Origin: Kamptonema formosum PCC 10802 | GTDB lineage: Bacteria; Cyanobacteriota; Cyanobacteriia; Cyanobacteriales; Oscillatoriaceae | Reading direction: 5' to 3' | DNA length: 64,000 nucleotides | NCBI RefSeq assembly: GCF_000332335.1 | Contig: NZ_KB235948.1 | Span: 64,972 to 128,971, forward strand | Shown here: positions 45,957 through 54,354 of the stretch, piece by piece | Layout: every line of letters starts with the position of its first letter | How positions within the stretch are numbered: the stretch's first letter is position 1 | Notes under the pieces: generated by a model | The model's database searches: none | What the model was told of the DNA's origin: nothing | What the model saw: the letters and a program-made list of their open reading frames with translations, nothing else | Translations under genes and position numbers: made by a program

Positions 45957-47363
45957 ATGAGCGATTTTCTCCCCTCAGGTATTCAGCTGAGCTATTTAGT
46001 AGCTGCATCTTTGTTCATAGTGGGCCTGAAGCAGCTGAGTTCGCCGGCAACGGCTCGCCAAGGCAATGTCATCGCCGCCGTGGGGATGCTGATTGCTATA
46101 ATTGGCACGCTGCTGGAGCGGCAAGTGGTGAGTTACCAGATGATTGCGCTTGGAATCATCATCGGTTCGATTGCGGGAACCATCATGGCGAAAAAAGTTG
46201 CCATGACTGCCATGCCGCAAATGGTGGGTTTGCTCAACGGTTTTGGGGGCGCAGCCTCGGCTTTGGTTGCCGTGGGTGAGTTCTGGCGCTACCTGAGCAT
46301 TCCGGAAACGCCGCGCACCGATTCCTTGATTATCATCATTCTGGGCGTGCTGATTGGCGGCGTGACGTTCACCGGCAGTGTGCTGGCGTTTGCCAAACTG
46401 CAGGAACTCCTCCCTGGCGCACCGATTACGTTCCCTTTGCAGCAACCTTTTAATGCTTTCCTGGCGGCTGTGCTTTTTGGTGGCAGCGCCTATATGGTGG
46501 TGGCGGACCCGGAAAATGTGCCGGTCTTCCTGGCGCTGGTGGCGGTTTCCAATATCCTGGGCGTGATGTTTGTGCTGCCTATTGGCGGCGGCGACATGCC
46601 GGTGGTGATCTCGCTATTGAACTCGTATTCCGGTTTGGCGGCGAGTGTGGCGGGGTTCATTTTGATGAACAATATGTTGATTATCGCCGGCGCTTTGGTG
46701 GGCGCATCTGGGATTATCCTCACCCAGATCATGTGCAAGGCGATGAACCGCTCCTTGACGAATGTGCTGTTTGGTGCTTTTGGTGCCGGCGGCGGGGCGG
46801 CTGTTGCCAGTAGCGCTGCGGATATCGACAAGACTGTGCGCACGGTTGCACCGGATGAAGCGGCGATGATGCTCGGTTACGCTCGCTCTGTGGTGATTGT
46901 GCCCGGATACGGGATGGCGGTAGCGCAAGCGCAGCATACCGTGCGGGAATTGGCGGATCAGTTAGACCGGCTCGGCGTTGAGGTGAAATATGCAATTCAC
47001 CCGGTTGCCGGTCGGATGCCTGGACACATGAACGTGCTGCTGGCGGAAGCGAATGTGCCCTATCCGCAGCTGTACGATATGGAGGATATCAATCCGCAGT
47101 TTGACGAGACGGATGTGGCGCTGGTAATTGGCGCGAATGATGTGGTGAATCCGGCGGCGCGTCACGATCAAGCTAGCCCGATTTACGGGATGCCGATCCT
47201 GGATGTGGATAAGGCAAAGCACACGATTGTGATTAAGCGCAGCATGAATACCGGGTTTGCCGGTGTGGATAATGAGCTGTTTTACAAGAATAAGACGATG
47301 ATGCTGTTTGGCAGCGCGAAGGATGCGGTTGGCAAGCTGGTGTCTGAAGTGAAACAGCTGTAG
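45957..47363 (+). CDS. pntB: NAD(P) transhydrogenase beta subunit (PntB)
   Basis: A 468-residue protein with about eight or nine membrane helices followed by the NADP-binding domain III (VIVPGYGMAVAQAQHTVREL; GRMPGHMNVLLAEANVPY). It forms the proton channel with PntAB and binds NADP(H). I chose ATG 45957 (MSDFLPSGIQLSYLVAASLF) because earlier in-frame codons are not family-like. The operon ends in the strong terminator at 47412. Confidence 0.95.
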   Translation: MSDFLPSGIQLSYLVAASLFIVGLKQLSSPATARQGNVIAAVGMLIAIIGTLLERQVVSYQMIALGIIIGSIAGTIMAKKVAMTAMPQMVGLLNGFGGAASALVAVGEFWRYLSIPETPRTDSLIIIILGVLIGGVTFTGSVLAFAKLQELLPGAPITFPLQQPFNAFLAAVLFGGSAYMVVADPENVPVFLALVAVSNILGVMFVLPIGGGDMPVVISLLNSYSGLAASVAGFILMNNMLIIAGALVGASGIILTQIMCKAMNRSLTNVLFGAFGAGGGAAVASSAADIDKTVRTVAPDEAAMMLGYARSVVIVPGYGMAVAQAQHTVRELADQLDRLGVEVKYAIHPVAGRMPGHMNVLLAEANVPYPQLYDMEDINPQFDETDVALVIGANDVVNPAARHDQASPIYGMPILDVDKAKHTIVIKRSMNTGFAGVDNELFYKNKTMMLFGSAKDAVGKLVSEVKQL

Positions 47364-47411
47364 GTAAAAGTTTCCCTCTCGTTCCTAGGGTTACGCCTGG
47401 GAACGCCCCCT

Positions 47412-47438
47412 CGGTCGGCAAGTGCCGACCGTTTTTTT
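47412..47438 (+). terminator. strong Rho-independent terminator of the pnt operon
   Basis: CGGTCGGC (47412-47419), loop AAGT, GCCGACCG (47424-47431) and TTTTTTT (47432-47438). A perfect 8-bp GC-rich stem with a seven-U tail, 48 bases after the pntB stop. Confidence 0.92.
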
Positions 47439-47485
47439 GGCTGCCGGTGGGGGATATCTGAGGGAACGCCTGTCCTAAAATAAAA

Positions 47486-47531
47486 TATAGCGGTACTGAG
47501 AAACCCGGTTTCTTAAAGAAACCGGGTTTCT
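47486..47531. repeat. partial TATAGCGG element with AAACCCGG core
   Basis: Starts TATAGCGGTACTGAG and contains GAAACCCGGTTTCTT with its mirror. The right TIR end is missing. Same family as 18094 and 33034. Confidence 0.65.
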
Positions 47532-47565
47532 GGCAGCCGGCATTACTTCTGTTTCATCTAAACTT

Positions 47566-48252
47566 ATGAACAATTTTCCTGACAGCAATACCCCTAATAG
47601 CGGTAATTCTCAGTTTGATGACTGGATGCACTCCCTTAATCTTGACCTGCACCAGCTGAACAGCACTGAAAATTTACACAACAATTTCCACAGCACTCCC
47701 CACGACACCAGCCTACCGCACAATTCCTTTCCCGACAACCCCCACCACACAGTCACGCCAGACTTTACCCACACGAGTTGGACGGATAACTCTCACGGTT
47801 TCTCTGAGCATCAATCCCCAACCGACTGGAGTCATCCCCACCACGAATCCGTCAGTCAGTGGCACGATACAGACAACAGTGTTGCCTCCCCGACATATCA
47901 CCCCCATGATAGCATTGAAACGCCTCAAGTGCTAAATTATTCCTATTCCAGTGCGCAAGATGGCCCGTATATCCACATCGACCGCTCTGGCGACGTTCAC
48001 CTGCACAAACTCGACGGTACAACAGAAGTAGTTGGTCATGTAAACGGGCGAGATTTTTACAATTCTGCCCACGATCATATCGGCTATCTCAGCAAAGACG
48101 GACACGTTTATCGGTGGAGGGATGACAGTTCTGTCGGGCGAGTCGAAGGCGGACACATTTACCGCGAAAACGGCCAAGAAACCGGTCGGGCTGATACTGA
48201 TTTGGAAGGCGCTGCTCACATGCTTTTTGTTGTGCGCGGCGGCACTCCTTGA
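47566..48252 (+). CDS. His/Asn/Ser-rich protein of unknown function
   Basis: A 228-residue hydrophilic protein with no signal peptide or membrane segment. Residues 1-120 are unusually rich in His, Asn, Ser, Pro and Asp (NNFHSTPHDTSLPHNSF, HSWTDN-like stretches), suggesting a disordered, possibly metal-binding region. The C-terminal 95 residues are ordered, with repeated short beta-like units (DGPYIHIDRSGDVHLHKLDG, DGHVYRWRDDSSVGRVEGGH, IYRENGQETGRA). Not recognised. A hairpin with a T-run follows at 48294. Function cannot be inferred. Confidence 0.65.
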   Translation: MNNFPDSNTPNSGNSQFDDWMHSLNLDLHQLNSTENLHNNFHSTPHDTSLPHNSFPDNPHHTVTPDFTHTSWTDNSHGFSEHQSPTDWSHPHHESVSQWHDTDNSVASPTYHPHDSIETPQVLNYSYSSAQDGPYIHIDRSGDVHLHKLDGTTEVVGHVNGRDFYNSAHDHIGYLSKDGHVYRWRDDSSVGRVEGGHIYRENGQETGRADTDLEGAAHMLFVVRGGTP

Positions 48253-48293
48253 GAGCAGATTTATCCAGGAACTGTTAAGCTTAAGTGGGAGCC

Positions 48294-48330
48294 AGAAACC
48301 GGGTTTCTTGAAGAAACCCGGTTTCTTTTC
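48294..48330 (+). terminator. AAACCGGG hairpin with T-run after the His-rich gene
   Basis: AGAAACCGGGTTTCTT pairs with AAGAAACCCGGTTTCT over a nearly perfect stem and is followed by TTTTCC. It is 42 bases after the stop, so it can act as a terminator. It is also a member of the dispersed palindrome family. Confidence 0.55.
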
Positions 48331-48439
48331 CTCCTTCCCAGGATCTGCCTGGGAACGCCGTTCTGCCGGCTCCGCCGACTTTGAAGAGGAATGCAGCATT
48401 ATTCACCTAATATCTTAACAGACAAGAGAAGATTTTGCC

Positions 48440-49072
48440 ATGACACAAGCTATCCCCAAAACAGTAACATTTGACGAATTCATCGCCTGGTATCCAGAAA
48501 AGTCAGAACACCGCTACGAATTGCACAGGGGAAGAATTGTCGAGATGCCCAAACCAACAGGAAAACATTCAGAGATTGCCGGCTTCCTCACCCTAGAAAT
48601 AGGTTTTCTGTGTCGCAGCAGTCAATTTCCTTACTTTATTCCCAAAGAATGCGCAGTCAAAGTTAGCGAAGATTCTGGGTACGAGCCAGATATTATCGTT
48701 TTACACCGGCACGCTGTCACCAACGAACCGCGCTGGGCAAAAGAATCTATTATCACGATGGGGGCGTCGGTGCGTCTGGTCGTCGAGGTTGTTAGCACCA
48801 ATTGGCGAGATGACTATCTCATCAAAGCCGGTGATTATGAAGAAATGGGAATTCCTGAATACTGGATTGTTGACTATCTGGGCTTGGGTGGAAGGCGGTT
48901 TATTGGCGATCCAAAACAGCCGACTCTTTCTGTCTATCAACTTGTTGACGGCGAGTACCAAGTCAGCCAATTTCAGGGGAGTAACCCTATAGAATCGCCG
49001 GCTTTTCCCAGTTTGAGTTTAACTGCGGAACAGATTTTTGCAGCTGGATTGGAGCCGGTGGGCCAGGATTAG
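48440..49072 (+). CDS. Uma2-family (DUF820) putative restriction endonuclease-fold protein
   Basis: A 210-residue protein of the Uma2 family, abundant in cyanobacteria. The PD-(D/E)XK-type core is visible: YEPDIIVLHRH (catalytic Asp), LVVEVVSTNWRDDYLIKAGD (Glu-x-Val-Ser and a distal Lys) and a final EYWIVDYLG strand. The N-terminal FDEFIAWYPEKSEHRYELHRG is typical. The family is thought to act on DNA or be mobile-element linked; the biological role is not known. It is a single gene between palindromic repeats. Confidence 0.82.
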   Translation: MTQAIPKTVTFDEFIAWYPEKSEHRYELHRGRIVEMPKPTGKHSEIAGFLTLEIGFLCRSSQFPYFIPKECAVKVSEDSGYEPDIIVLHRHAVTNEPRWAKESIITMGASVRLVVEVVSTNWRDDYLIKAGDYEEMGIPEYWIVDYLGLGGRRFIGDPKQPTLSVYQLVDGEYQVSQFQGSNPIESPAFPSLSLTAEQIFAAGLEPVGQD

Positions 49073-49077
49073 GCGAT

Positions 49078-49305
49078 GGGACAGGCGAGACGCCTGTCCT
49101 ACGCCTTTTTTGGACAGACGCCGGTCCTGGCGTAGCACAGGCGTCCCGCCTGTGCTGTCCTATTTAGGGACAGGCGAGACGCCTGTCCTACGCCTTGATT
49201 TGGATGGACAGGCGAGACGCCTGTCCTACGCCTTTTTTGGACAGACGCCGGTCCTGACGTAGCACAGGCGTCCCGCCTGTGCCCGCCTGTGCTATCCTTA
49301 GGAAC
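49078..49305. repeat. cluster of REP-like palindromes
   Basis: Repeated GGACAGGCGAGACGCCTGTCC units (at about 49079, 49168, 49204) alternate with the inverted variant CGTAGCACAGGCGTCCCGCC. They are separated by CTACGCC-TTTTTTGG spacers. This is the same palindrome family that surrounds the RAYT gene at 52927. Confidence 0.85.
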
Positions 49306-49331
49306 AACCTTCCACAACTAAATGCAGACTA

Positions 49332-52310
49332 ATGACACGCGCCTTACCAGAGAAAAAAGGATTTTGGGGCACAGTGTGGAACGGGGTAAAAGCCGTATTC
49401 GCTCCCCCAGTTTATCAAGCTGACAGACAGGCGGAAACCCTAACCCGCAATGCGGACTTAACCATCGAAGCGAATAAGCAAATCGAAGCCAGCCGGCAAC
49501 ACCTGCGCCAGCAAGAACTTGCTTTGCAAGAATTCCAGCGCCAAGCTAACTTGGACTTCCAAGCAGAACAAGGGGATTTGAACCGGGGGTTGCAATCCGA
49601 ACTGGCAAGGCTGACTCGCGAATTGCAAGCGCAAGAAGGATTGCTCAACCGGCAATTCCAAGCAAATGAAGGCAGTAAAACCCGCGAACATCAAGAAAAA
49701 CTCGCCCGCCTCAATATGGAGTTGCAAGCGGAACTGGCAAAGCTCACCCGCGAATTTCAAGCCAATGAAGGCAAATTGAACCGCGAACACCAAGTTCAGT
49801 TAGAAGTCTTCCGCTCCAACCTGCAAAAATGGTGCCTCGAACAGCAAAAAGAACTGCAACTGCAACTGAAAGCCCTCGATGCTGAACTCGCCCGCGAACT
49901 GAGGATTTATGACCGGCAAACCGCTTTAGAAGTCATCCACGAGCAAAAACGGCAGAACAATTCTCCCATTTGGTTAATTGCCGAGGATATTGTCCACTCC
50001 AACCCCTATCAAAATCCCATCCCCCTGCGAGTTTTCCTCTCCCCTCCCACCCTGCGGTTCGACCGATCGGGCGATGGGAGCGACGCAGCTAAAGGCTTTC
50101 CCGATATGGAAGAAACCCTGGGCGCTTACTTGCAGCAGTTCTTTGAAAAGTATAGCGCACACGGACGCCCGATTGAATTTCTGGCGGGGGCTTGGACGAG
50201 TAAGTTTTTCCACAGTCAAGCCGCCACGAAATCCATGTTTCGCGGCTTGAGAACCGAACCCACTCTAATTTTAGAATCCGCTGCTGAAGGTGATTTCTTC
50301 AATCTCCGCTTCGGGTACTGGGGCTTGAATTGGGCAACTTACCGCTACAAGTCAGCGATTACCATGCTGCCTTGGCGGGAAGTGCTGTTCGACTTCGCCA
50401 AAACCCGCGCCTTGCGGTGGAAAGAAAAGCGAGACGCGCATATTGCGGCGGGGAAAAAAGCTGAAGAATTTGACAGCCGCTATGGGGTGGAAACCGTAAA
50501 GCGCTATCTGAGTAATCTGAGAATTATCGAAAATGAGCGGCTGTGCTTGGAAGATGGGGACGATCCCAGCGACATCGAACGCCCCTACAGCATCCATCAA
50601 AATGACTACAACCAATTGCGGGAGTTTGTCGGCATCTGTCACTGCATCATTGCGGGGTTGCTGGCGGATGAATACTTTTTGGCTCACGTCTCTCCTGAAG
50701 TCCGCAAATCGCCCCTGCTGCCACAACTCTTGCCTGACTTGCTGCAAGATATGCCCGCAGAGGAGCAGGAAAAGTTAGTGGAAATTGTTGTCAGTTTCTG
50801 CACAATGCTGTATAATGCAGTCGGGCGAGACGAGTCGGGCTGGATTCCGGAACTGCGGTTGGATTTGGCAGAAAGTCTCCTCAGTTTGCCCAAAAAGTCT
50901 TGGGCGGAGGCGCAAATCTTTGAATCGGTGAAAGCTTGGCTGCAATTGCGCGGGTTATCTGTGTTGCAAGGCAATAAGGAGTTGCTGGATGCCCTAGAGT
51001 CAGCTTTGACTGCCGGTGATGTGGAATATGCCGACAGGCTGAATCGCTGTCTGGCGGCTGTCGGGAAAAGTCGCCAGTTCAGCGCGATTGACTCCTGCTA
51101 CAATCGGGGCATTCAGCGCTGCAAAGAGGAAAAATACTCAGCGGCGATTGTGGATTTCACGCAAGTTATTCAGCTCAAGCCTGATTTGGCGAAAGCTTAT
51201 TACAACCGGGGACTGGCTTATGTGAAATTGGGGCAATATCAAGCGGCGATTGAAGATTGCACTCAGGTGCAGCGTCTGGCTCCGGAAAATGCCAGCGCCT
51301 ATCACAATCGCGCCAATGCCTATTACAAGTTGGGAGAGTATGAGCGGGCTATCGCTGACTACAACCAAGCTCTCAGTCTGAACCCGAATTTGCCGGGAGT
51401 CGCCCACAGTCGCGATGTCGCGCAAGGCGTGTGGGATGAGAAAAAGCGCCAGCAGCGACAAGAAGAGGAGCGCCGAAATTCTGAGGAGGAAGCGAAGGGG
51501 CGGGAATTCCACTTCGAGATTGTGACTGTGAGCGCTCAAGGGCGAGAAATTGGTCGCCAACCGGGCAAAGCTCGTCAGAAAATTCTGGATTTGGGCGGCG
51601 GGGTGAATTTGGAGATGGTTTACATTGCCGGTGGGACTTTCCAGATGGGTTCCGCAGACGGTGAGGGAAGTAGGGATGAGCGCCCGCGACACCAAGTCAC
51701 TGTCAAAGCTTTCTTTCTGGGCAAATATCCCATTACTCAAGAACAGTGGCAAGCTGTGATGGGGAATAACCCTTCTGACTATAAAGGTGCGAAACGTCCT
51801 GTCGAAAATGTCTCCTGGAATGATGCTGTCGAGTTCTGTTCCCGGCTTTCCCAAAAAACCGGCACCACTTACCGTTTGCCCAGTGAGGCGGAGTGGGAAT
51901 ATGCCTGTCGCGCGGGAACGACGACGCCTTTCCACTTTGGCGAAACTATTACTCCCGATTTGGTCAACTATAACGGAAACAACCCTTACGGTTCCGCACC
52001 CAAAGGACTTTACCGTCAAGAGACAACGCCGGTGGGGAGTTTTCCGCCCAATGCCTTTGGACTGTACGATATGCACGGCAATGTCTGGGAGTGGTGCAGC
52101 GATCCTTGGCATGGCAGCTATCAGGGTGCGCCCTCTGACGGGAGTTCGTGGGAAGCCAGCGGAAATGATAACCGAGTGCATCGTGGAGGCTCCTGGGGCA
52201 ACCGTGCGGTCCTTTGCCGCAGTGCCAGCCGCGACTGGAACTCTGCGGGCGACCGGTACGGGAGTTTGGGGTTTCGCGCAGCGGGAGCGTCGTGGCTCGT
52301 TGCGTCCTAG
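49332..52310 (+). CDS. coiled-coil / TPR / formylglycine-generating-enzyme-like protein
   Basis: A 992-residue multidomain protein. Residues about 25-190 are a long Gln/Glu/Arg-rich coiled coil ([20 protein letters not shown] and repeats of it). A central uncharacterised region follows, then two to three TPRs at about 588-690 ([20 protein letters not shown]) and a charged linker. A C-terminal SUMF1/FGE-sulfatase domain runs from 760 to 985 ([62 protein letters not shown]). Bacterial members of this domain act as binding modules or modification enzymes. The end (RVHRGGSW to LGFRA) resembles variable regions of diversity-generating retroelements; no reverse transcriptase is in the window. Role unknown. 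Confidence 0.8.
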   Translation: MTRALPEKKGFWGTVWNGVKAVFAPPVYQADRQAETLTRNADLTIEANKQIEASRQHLRQQELALQEFQRQANLDFQAEQGDLNRGLQSELARLTRELQAQEGLLNRQFQANEGSKTREHQEKLARLNMELQAELAKLTREFQANEGKLNREHQVQLEVFRSNLQKWCLEQQKELQLQLKALDAELARELRIYDRQTALEVIHEQKRQNNSPIWLIAEDIVHSNPYQNPIPLRVFLSPPTLRFDRSGDGSDAAKGFPDMEETLGAYLQQFFEKYSAHGRPIEFLAGAWTSKFFHSQAATKSMFRGLRTEPTLILESAAEGDFFNLRFGYWGLNWATYRYKSAITMLPWREVLFDFAKTRALRWKEKRDAHIAAGKKAEEFDSRYGVETVKRYLSNLRIIENERLCLEDGDDPSDIERPYSIHQNDYNQLREFVGICHCIIAGLLADEYFLAHVSPEVRKSPLLPQLLPDLLQDMPAEEQEKLVEIVVSFCTMLYNAVGRDESGWIPELRLDLAESLLSLPKKSWAEAQIFESVKAWLQLRGLSVLQGNKELLDALESALTAGDVEYADRLNRCLAAVGKSRQFSAIDSCYNRGIQRCKEEKYSAAIVDFTQVIQLKPDLAKAYYNRGLAYVKLGQYQAAIEDCTQVQRLAPENASAYHNRANAYYKLGEYERAIADYNQALSLNPNLPGVAHSRDVAQGVWDEKKRQQRQEEERRNSEEEAKGREFHFEIVTVSAQGREIGRQPGKARQKILDLGGGVNLEMVYIAGGTFQMGSADGEGSRDERPRHQVTVKAFFLGKYPITQEQWQAVMGNNPSDYKGAKRPVENVSWNDAVEFCSRLSQKTGTTYRLPSEAEWEYACRAGTTTPFHFGETITPDLVNYNGNNPYGSAPKGLYRQETTPVGSFPPNAFGLYDMHGNVWEWCSDPWHGSYQGAPSDGSSWEASGNDNRVHRGGSWGNRAVLCRSASRDWNSAGDRYGSLGFRAAGASWLVAS

Positions 52311-52926
52311 GTTCTCCGGCGAGGATTCTTCTCTGCCCTTTTGCCCTTTTGCCCTTTTCCCTCTCTTCTTTTCCCTCTCGCGCTGGGTTGTTATGGACAG
52401 GCGAGATGCCGGTTCTGGCGTAGCACAGGCGTCCCGCCTGTGCCCCATGTAATGGACAGGCAAGATGCCTGTCCTACGCCTTTTTGGGGGAGATGCCGGT
52501 TCTGGACAGGCGAGACGCCTGTCCTACGCCTTTTTGAGGGAGATGCCGGTTCTGGCGTAGCACAGGCGTCCCGCCTGTGCCCCCCTGTAATGGACAGGCA
52601 AGATGCCTGTCCTACGCCTTTATAGGGGAGACGCTGATCCAGACGTAGCACAGGCGTCCCGCCTGTGCCCCCCTGTAATGGACAGGGGAGACGCCGGTCC
52701 TACGCCTTTTTGGGGGAGATGCCGGTGGGATGGACAGGCGAGACGCCTGTCCTACGCCTTTATAGGGGAGACGCTGATCCAGACGTAGCACAGGCGTCCC
52801 GCCTGTGCCCCCCTGTAATGGACAGGGGAGACGCCGGTCCTGCGTTTGTATAGAATGGGGTTAGGACAGGAGAGATGCCGGTCCTACGAATTCTCGCCTT
52901 TTTTATCAATTTTTTAAGACCTAACC
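52311..52926. repeat. large cluster of REP-like palindromes upstream of the RAYT gene
   Basis: From 52392 to about 52890 the sequence is almost wholly built from GGACAGGCGAGACGCCTGTCC-type palindromes, the inverted CGTAGCACAGGCGTCCCGCC form and shared spacers such as GGGGGAGATGCCGGT. A longer unit is itself repeated (around 52605-52690 and 52760-52840, both with GACGCTGATCCAGACGTAGC). It holds no gene. It ends 36 bases before the transposase start. Confidence 0.88.
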
Positions 52927-53457
52927 ATGACGAAAAATCAGCTAATTTTACACAACCCTACGTTGCAAACCACCAGCAGGAATCTGCCTCACTGGGAGCT
53001 GTACGGCTCGGTTTATCATGTGATTTTTGCAACTCGCGATCGATTACCACTTTCTGAAGCAGCTAGAAAAATTGTATTCAACGCTTGCCTGTTTTTCCAT
53101 CTCAAGAGATATGAAATTTTTGTCATGGCTGTTATGCCAGACCATGTACATCTACTCATACAGCCTTGGGCAAAATCTCAGAAGGAGTGCTGGTCGCTTA
53201 GCAGTATCACGCACAGCTTGAAGAGCTACACTTCTAAACAAATTGCCAAAATAGGCCGGCCATCTCGCCCCTCACATATTGGGAAGGTATGGAAAGAGGA
53301 GTCCTGGGATCATATTATCAGAAATTCTCAAGAATTTGAATACACCTGGCAATACATTAGAGAAAATCCGGTGAAAGCTGGATTATCTGCTACTCCTGAA
53401 GCTTATGCCTTCTTTTGGCAATCTGGCCAAGCAGATAATTCCATTCCCAACCCATAA
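52927..53457 (+). CDS. REP-associated tyrosine transposase (RAYT, Y1 HUH family)
   Basis: A 176-residue single-strand transposase of the IS200-like Y1 group. The HUH motif is HVH (73-75) in MPDHVHLLIQP. The catalytic tyrosine is probably Tyr101 in LKSYTSKQI, and the RAYT-type segment YIRENPVKAGL is present at about 143-153. Such enzymes nick and move short REP palindromes in trans. The gene is flanked on both sides by GGACAGGCGAGACGCCTGTCC palindromes in opposite orientations; the downstream set starts right after the stop. It appears intact. Its likely substrates are the many palindromes in the window. Confidence 0.9.
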   Translation: MTKNQLILHNPTLQTTSRNLPHWELYGSVYHVIFATRDRLPLSEAARKIVFNACLFFHLKRYEIFVMAVMPDHVHLLIQPWAKSQKECWSLSSITHSLKSYTSKQIAKIGRPSRPSHIGKVWKEESWDHIIRNSQEFEYTWQYIRENPVKAGLSATPEAYAFFWQSGQADNSIPNP

Positions 53458-53514
53458 GACAGGCATCTCCCCTGTCCAAAAAAGACGTAGGACAGGCGTC
53501 TCGCCTGTCCAAAG
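53458..53514. repeat. REP-like palindromes downstream of the RAYT gene, inverted
   Basis: Contains GACAGGCATCTCCCCTGTCC and GTAGGACAGGCGTCTCGCC, the reverse complement of the upstream units. Together with the upstream cluster this gives the REP-RAYT-inverted-REP layout of known REPtrons. Confidence 0.8.
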
Positions 53515-53537
53515 CCCCACCGGCAGGACATCGCAAT

Positions 53538-53765
53538 CTACCCAACGCTCACCTCTACACGAGTCACAAAAACTTCCCCACGCAACCGGTTCTGGATTTC
53601 GGAAGGATCAGCCGTCTCAAAAAATAGTTCCAGCGCCTCGATAAGATTCTGCCGCGCTTCCTCAACACTATTTCCCTGGCTAGCAATATCGAGTTCGGGG
53701 CAGAGCGATACATATCCATCCCCCTCCCGCTCAATAATTGCCGTAAATTGTTGCCTGATCTTCAT
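53538..53765 (-). CDS. HicB-like antitoxin/UPF0150 protein, no HicA partner seen
   Basis: A 75-residue protein from ATG 53765 (MKIRQQFTAIIEREGDGYVS); a longer frame upstream is less likely. The HicB-type alpha/beta fold motif is clear: FTAIIEREGDGYVSLCPELD and NSVEEARQNLIEALELFFET. HicB proteins neutralise HicA mRNA-cleaving toxins. No hicA is present on either side; the downstream flank is REP repeats. It may be an orphan or serve another role. No DNA-binding C-terminal domain is present. Confidence 0.8.
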   Translation of the reverse strand: MKIRQQFTAIIEREGDGYVSLCPELDIASQGNSVEEARQNLIEALELFFETADPSEIQNRLRGEVFVTRVEVSVG

Positions 53766-54354
53766 GGATTTCGTTTTCCCGGAAATTAGCTGGCTCGCAC
53801 AAGGGCTGCTTTGACTATAATAACACAATCTGTCCCCCTATAGCAGGCTACAGTCAAGAGGATTTTCAAAAAATATCCTTCCTCTTTTTTGCACCGGCAC
53901 CGGCGCTCACTCTAACTCCAACCTTCCCCCAGCACAAACGCCGCAGCACCCCTTACCGCAAAACCCTAAGAAGCGCAACACCCCGACACCGGCAGGCAAC
54001 CAGGCGAAAAAAGGCCCTTTCCAATAAGCAGTCTCTATCAAAACTGGCGCGCTATTTTAAATTTCATATAGTGCCTTGACAGAGGAAACCCGATATGCTA
54101 TAAGGGGATGTGACTTTTGCGGTTCTGGATCTCTAACAAACTCCAATCTACCGGAAATGATAACAATTCCAAGCCAGAGGGGAGTCCAATGCCGGCGTCT
54201 GCCATCATGCCCCCAGGTGGAGCCGCGCCGGCAAAGATTCCCCCCGCAGGCAGTAGCCAGGGTGGTTTAGGGTTTTTAGGGTTAGCTAGAGCGTCAAGTT
54301 CCGCACCTTTAAATACCAGTCTACCCCTCCTAGTTAGGTTTAGGACTTACCTCA
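53766..54354. other. spacer without a credible gene
   Basis: No family-like coding frame is seen on either strand. The right end should hold the promoter of the SH3 gene at 54355; no clear box was found. The composition is A/C-rich, with no palindromic family member. Confidence 0.35.

Noticed and set aside
51138-52463. 441-residue minus-strand frame opposite the TPR/FGE domains
   Set aside because: Runs through REP repeats at its start and matches no family; the plus strand has obvious TPR and FGE motifs.
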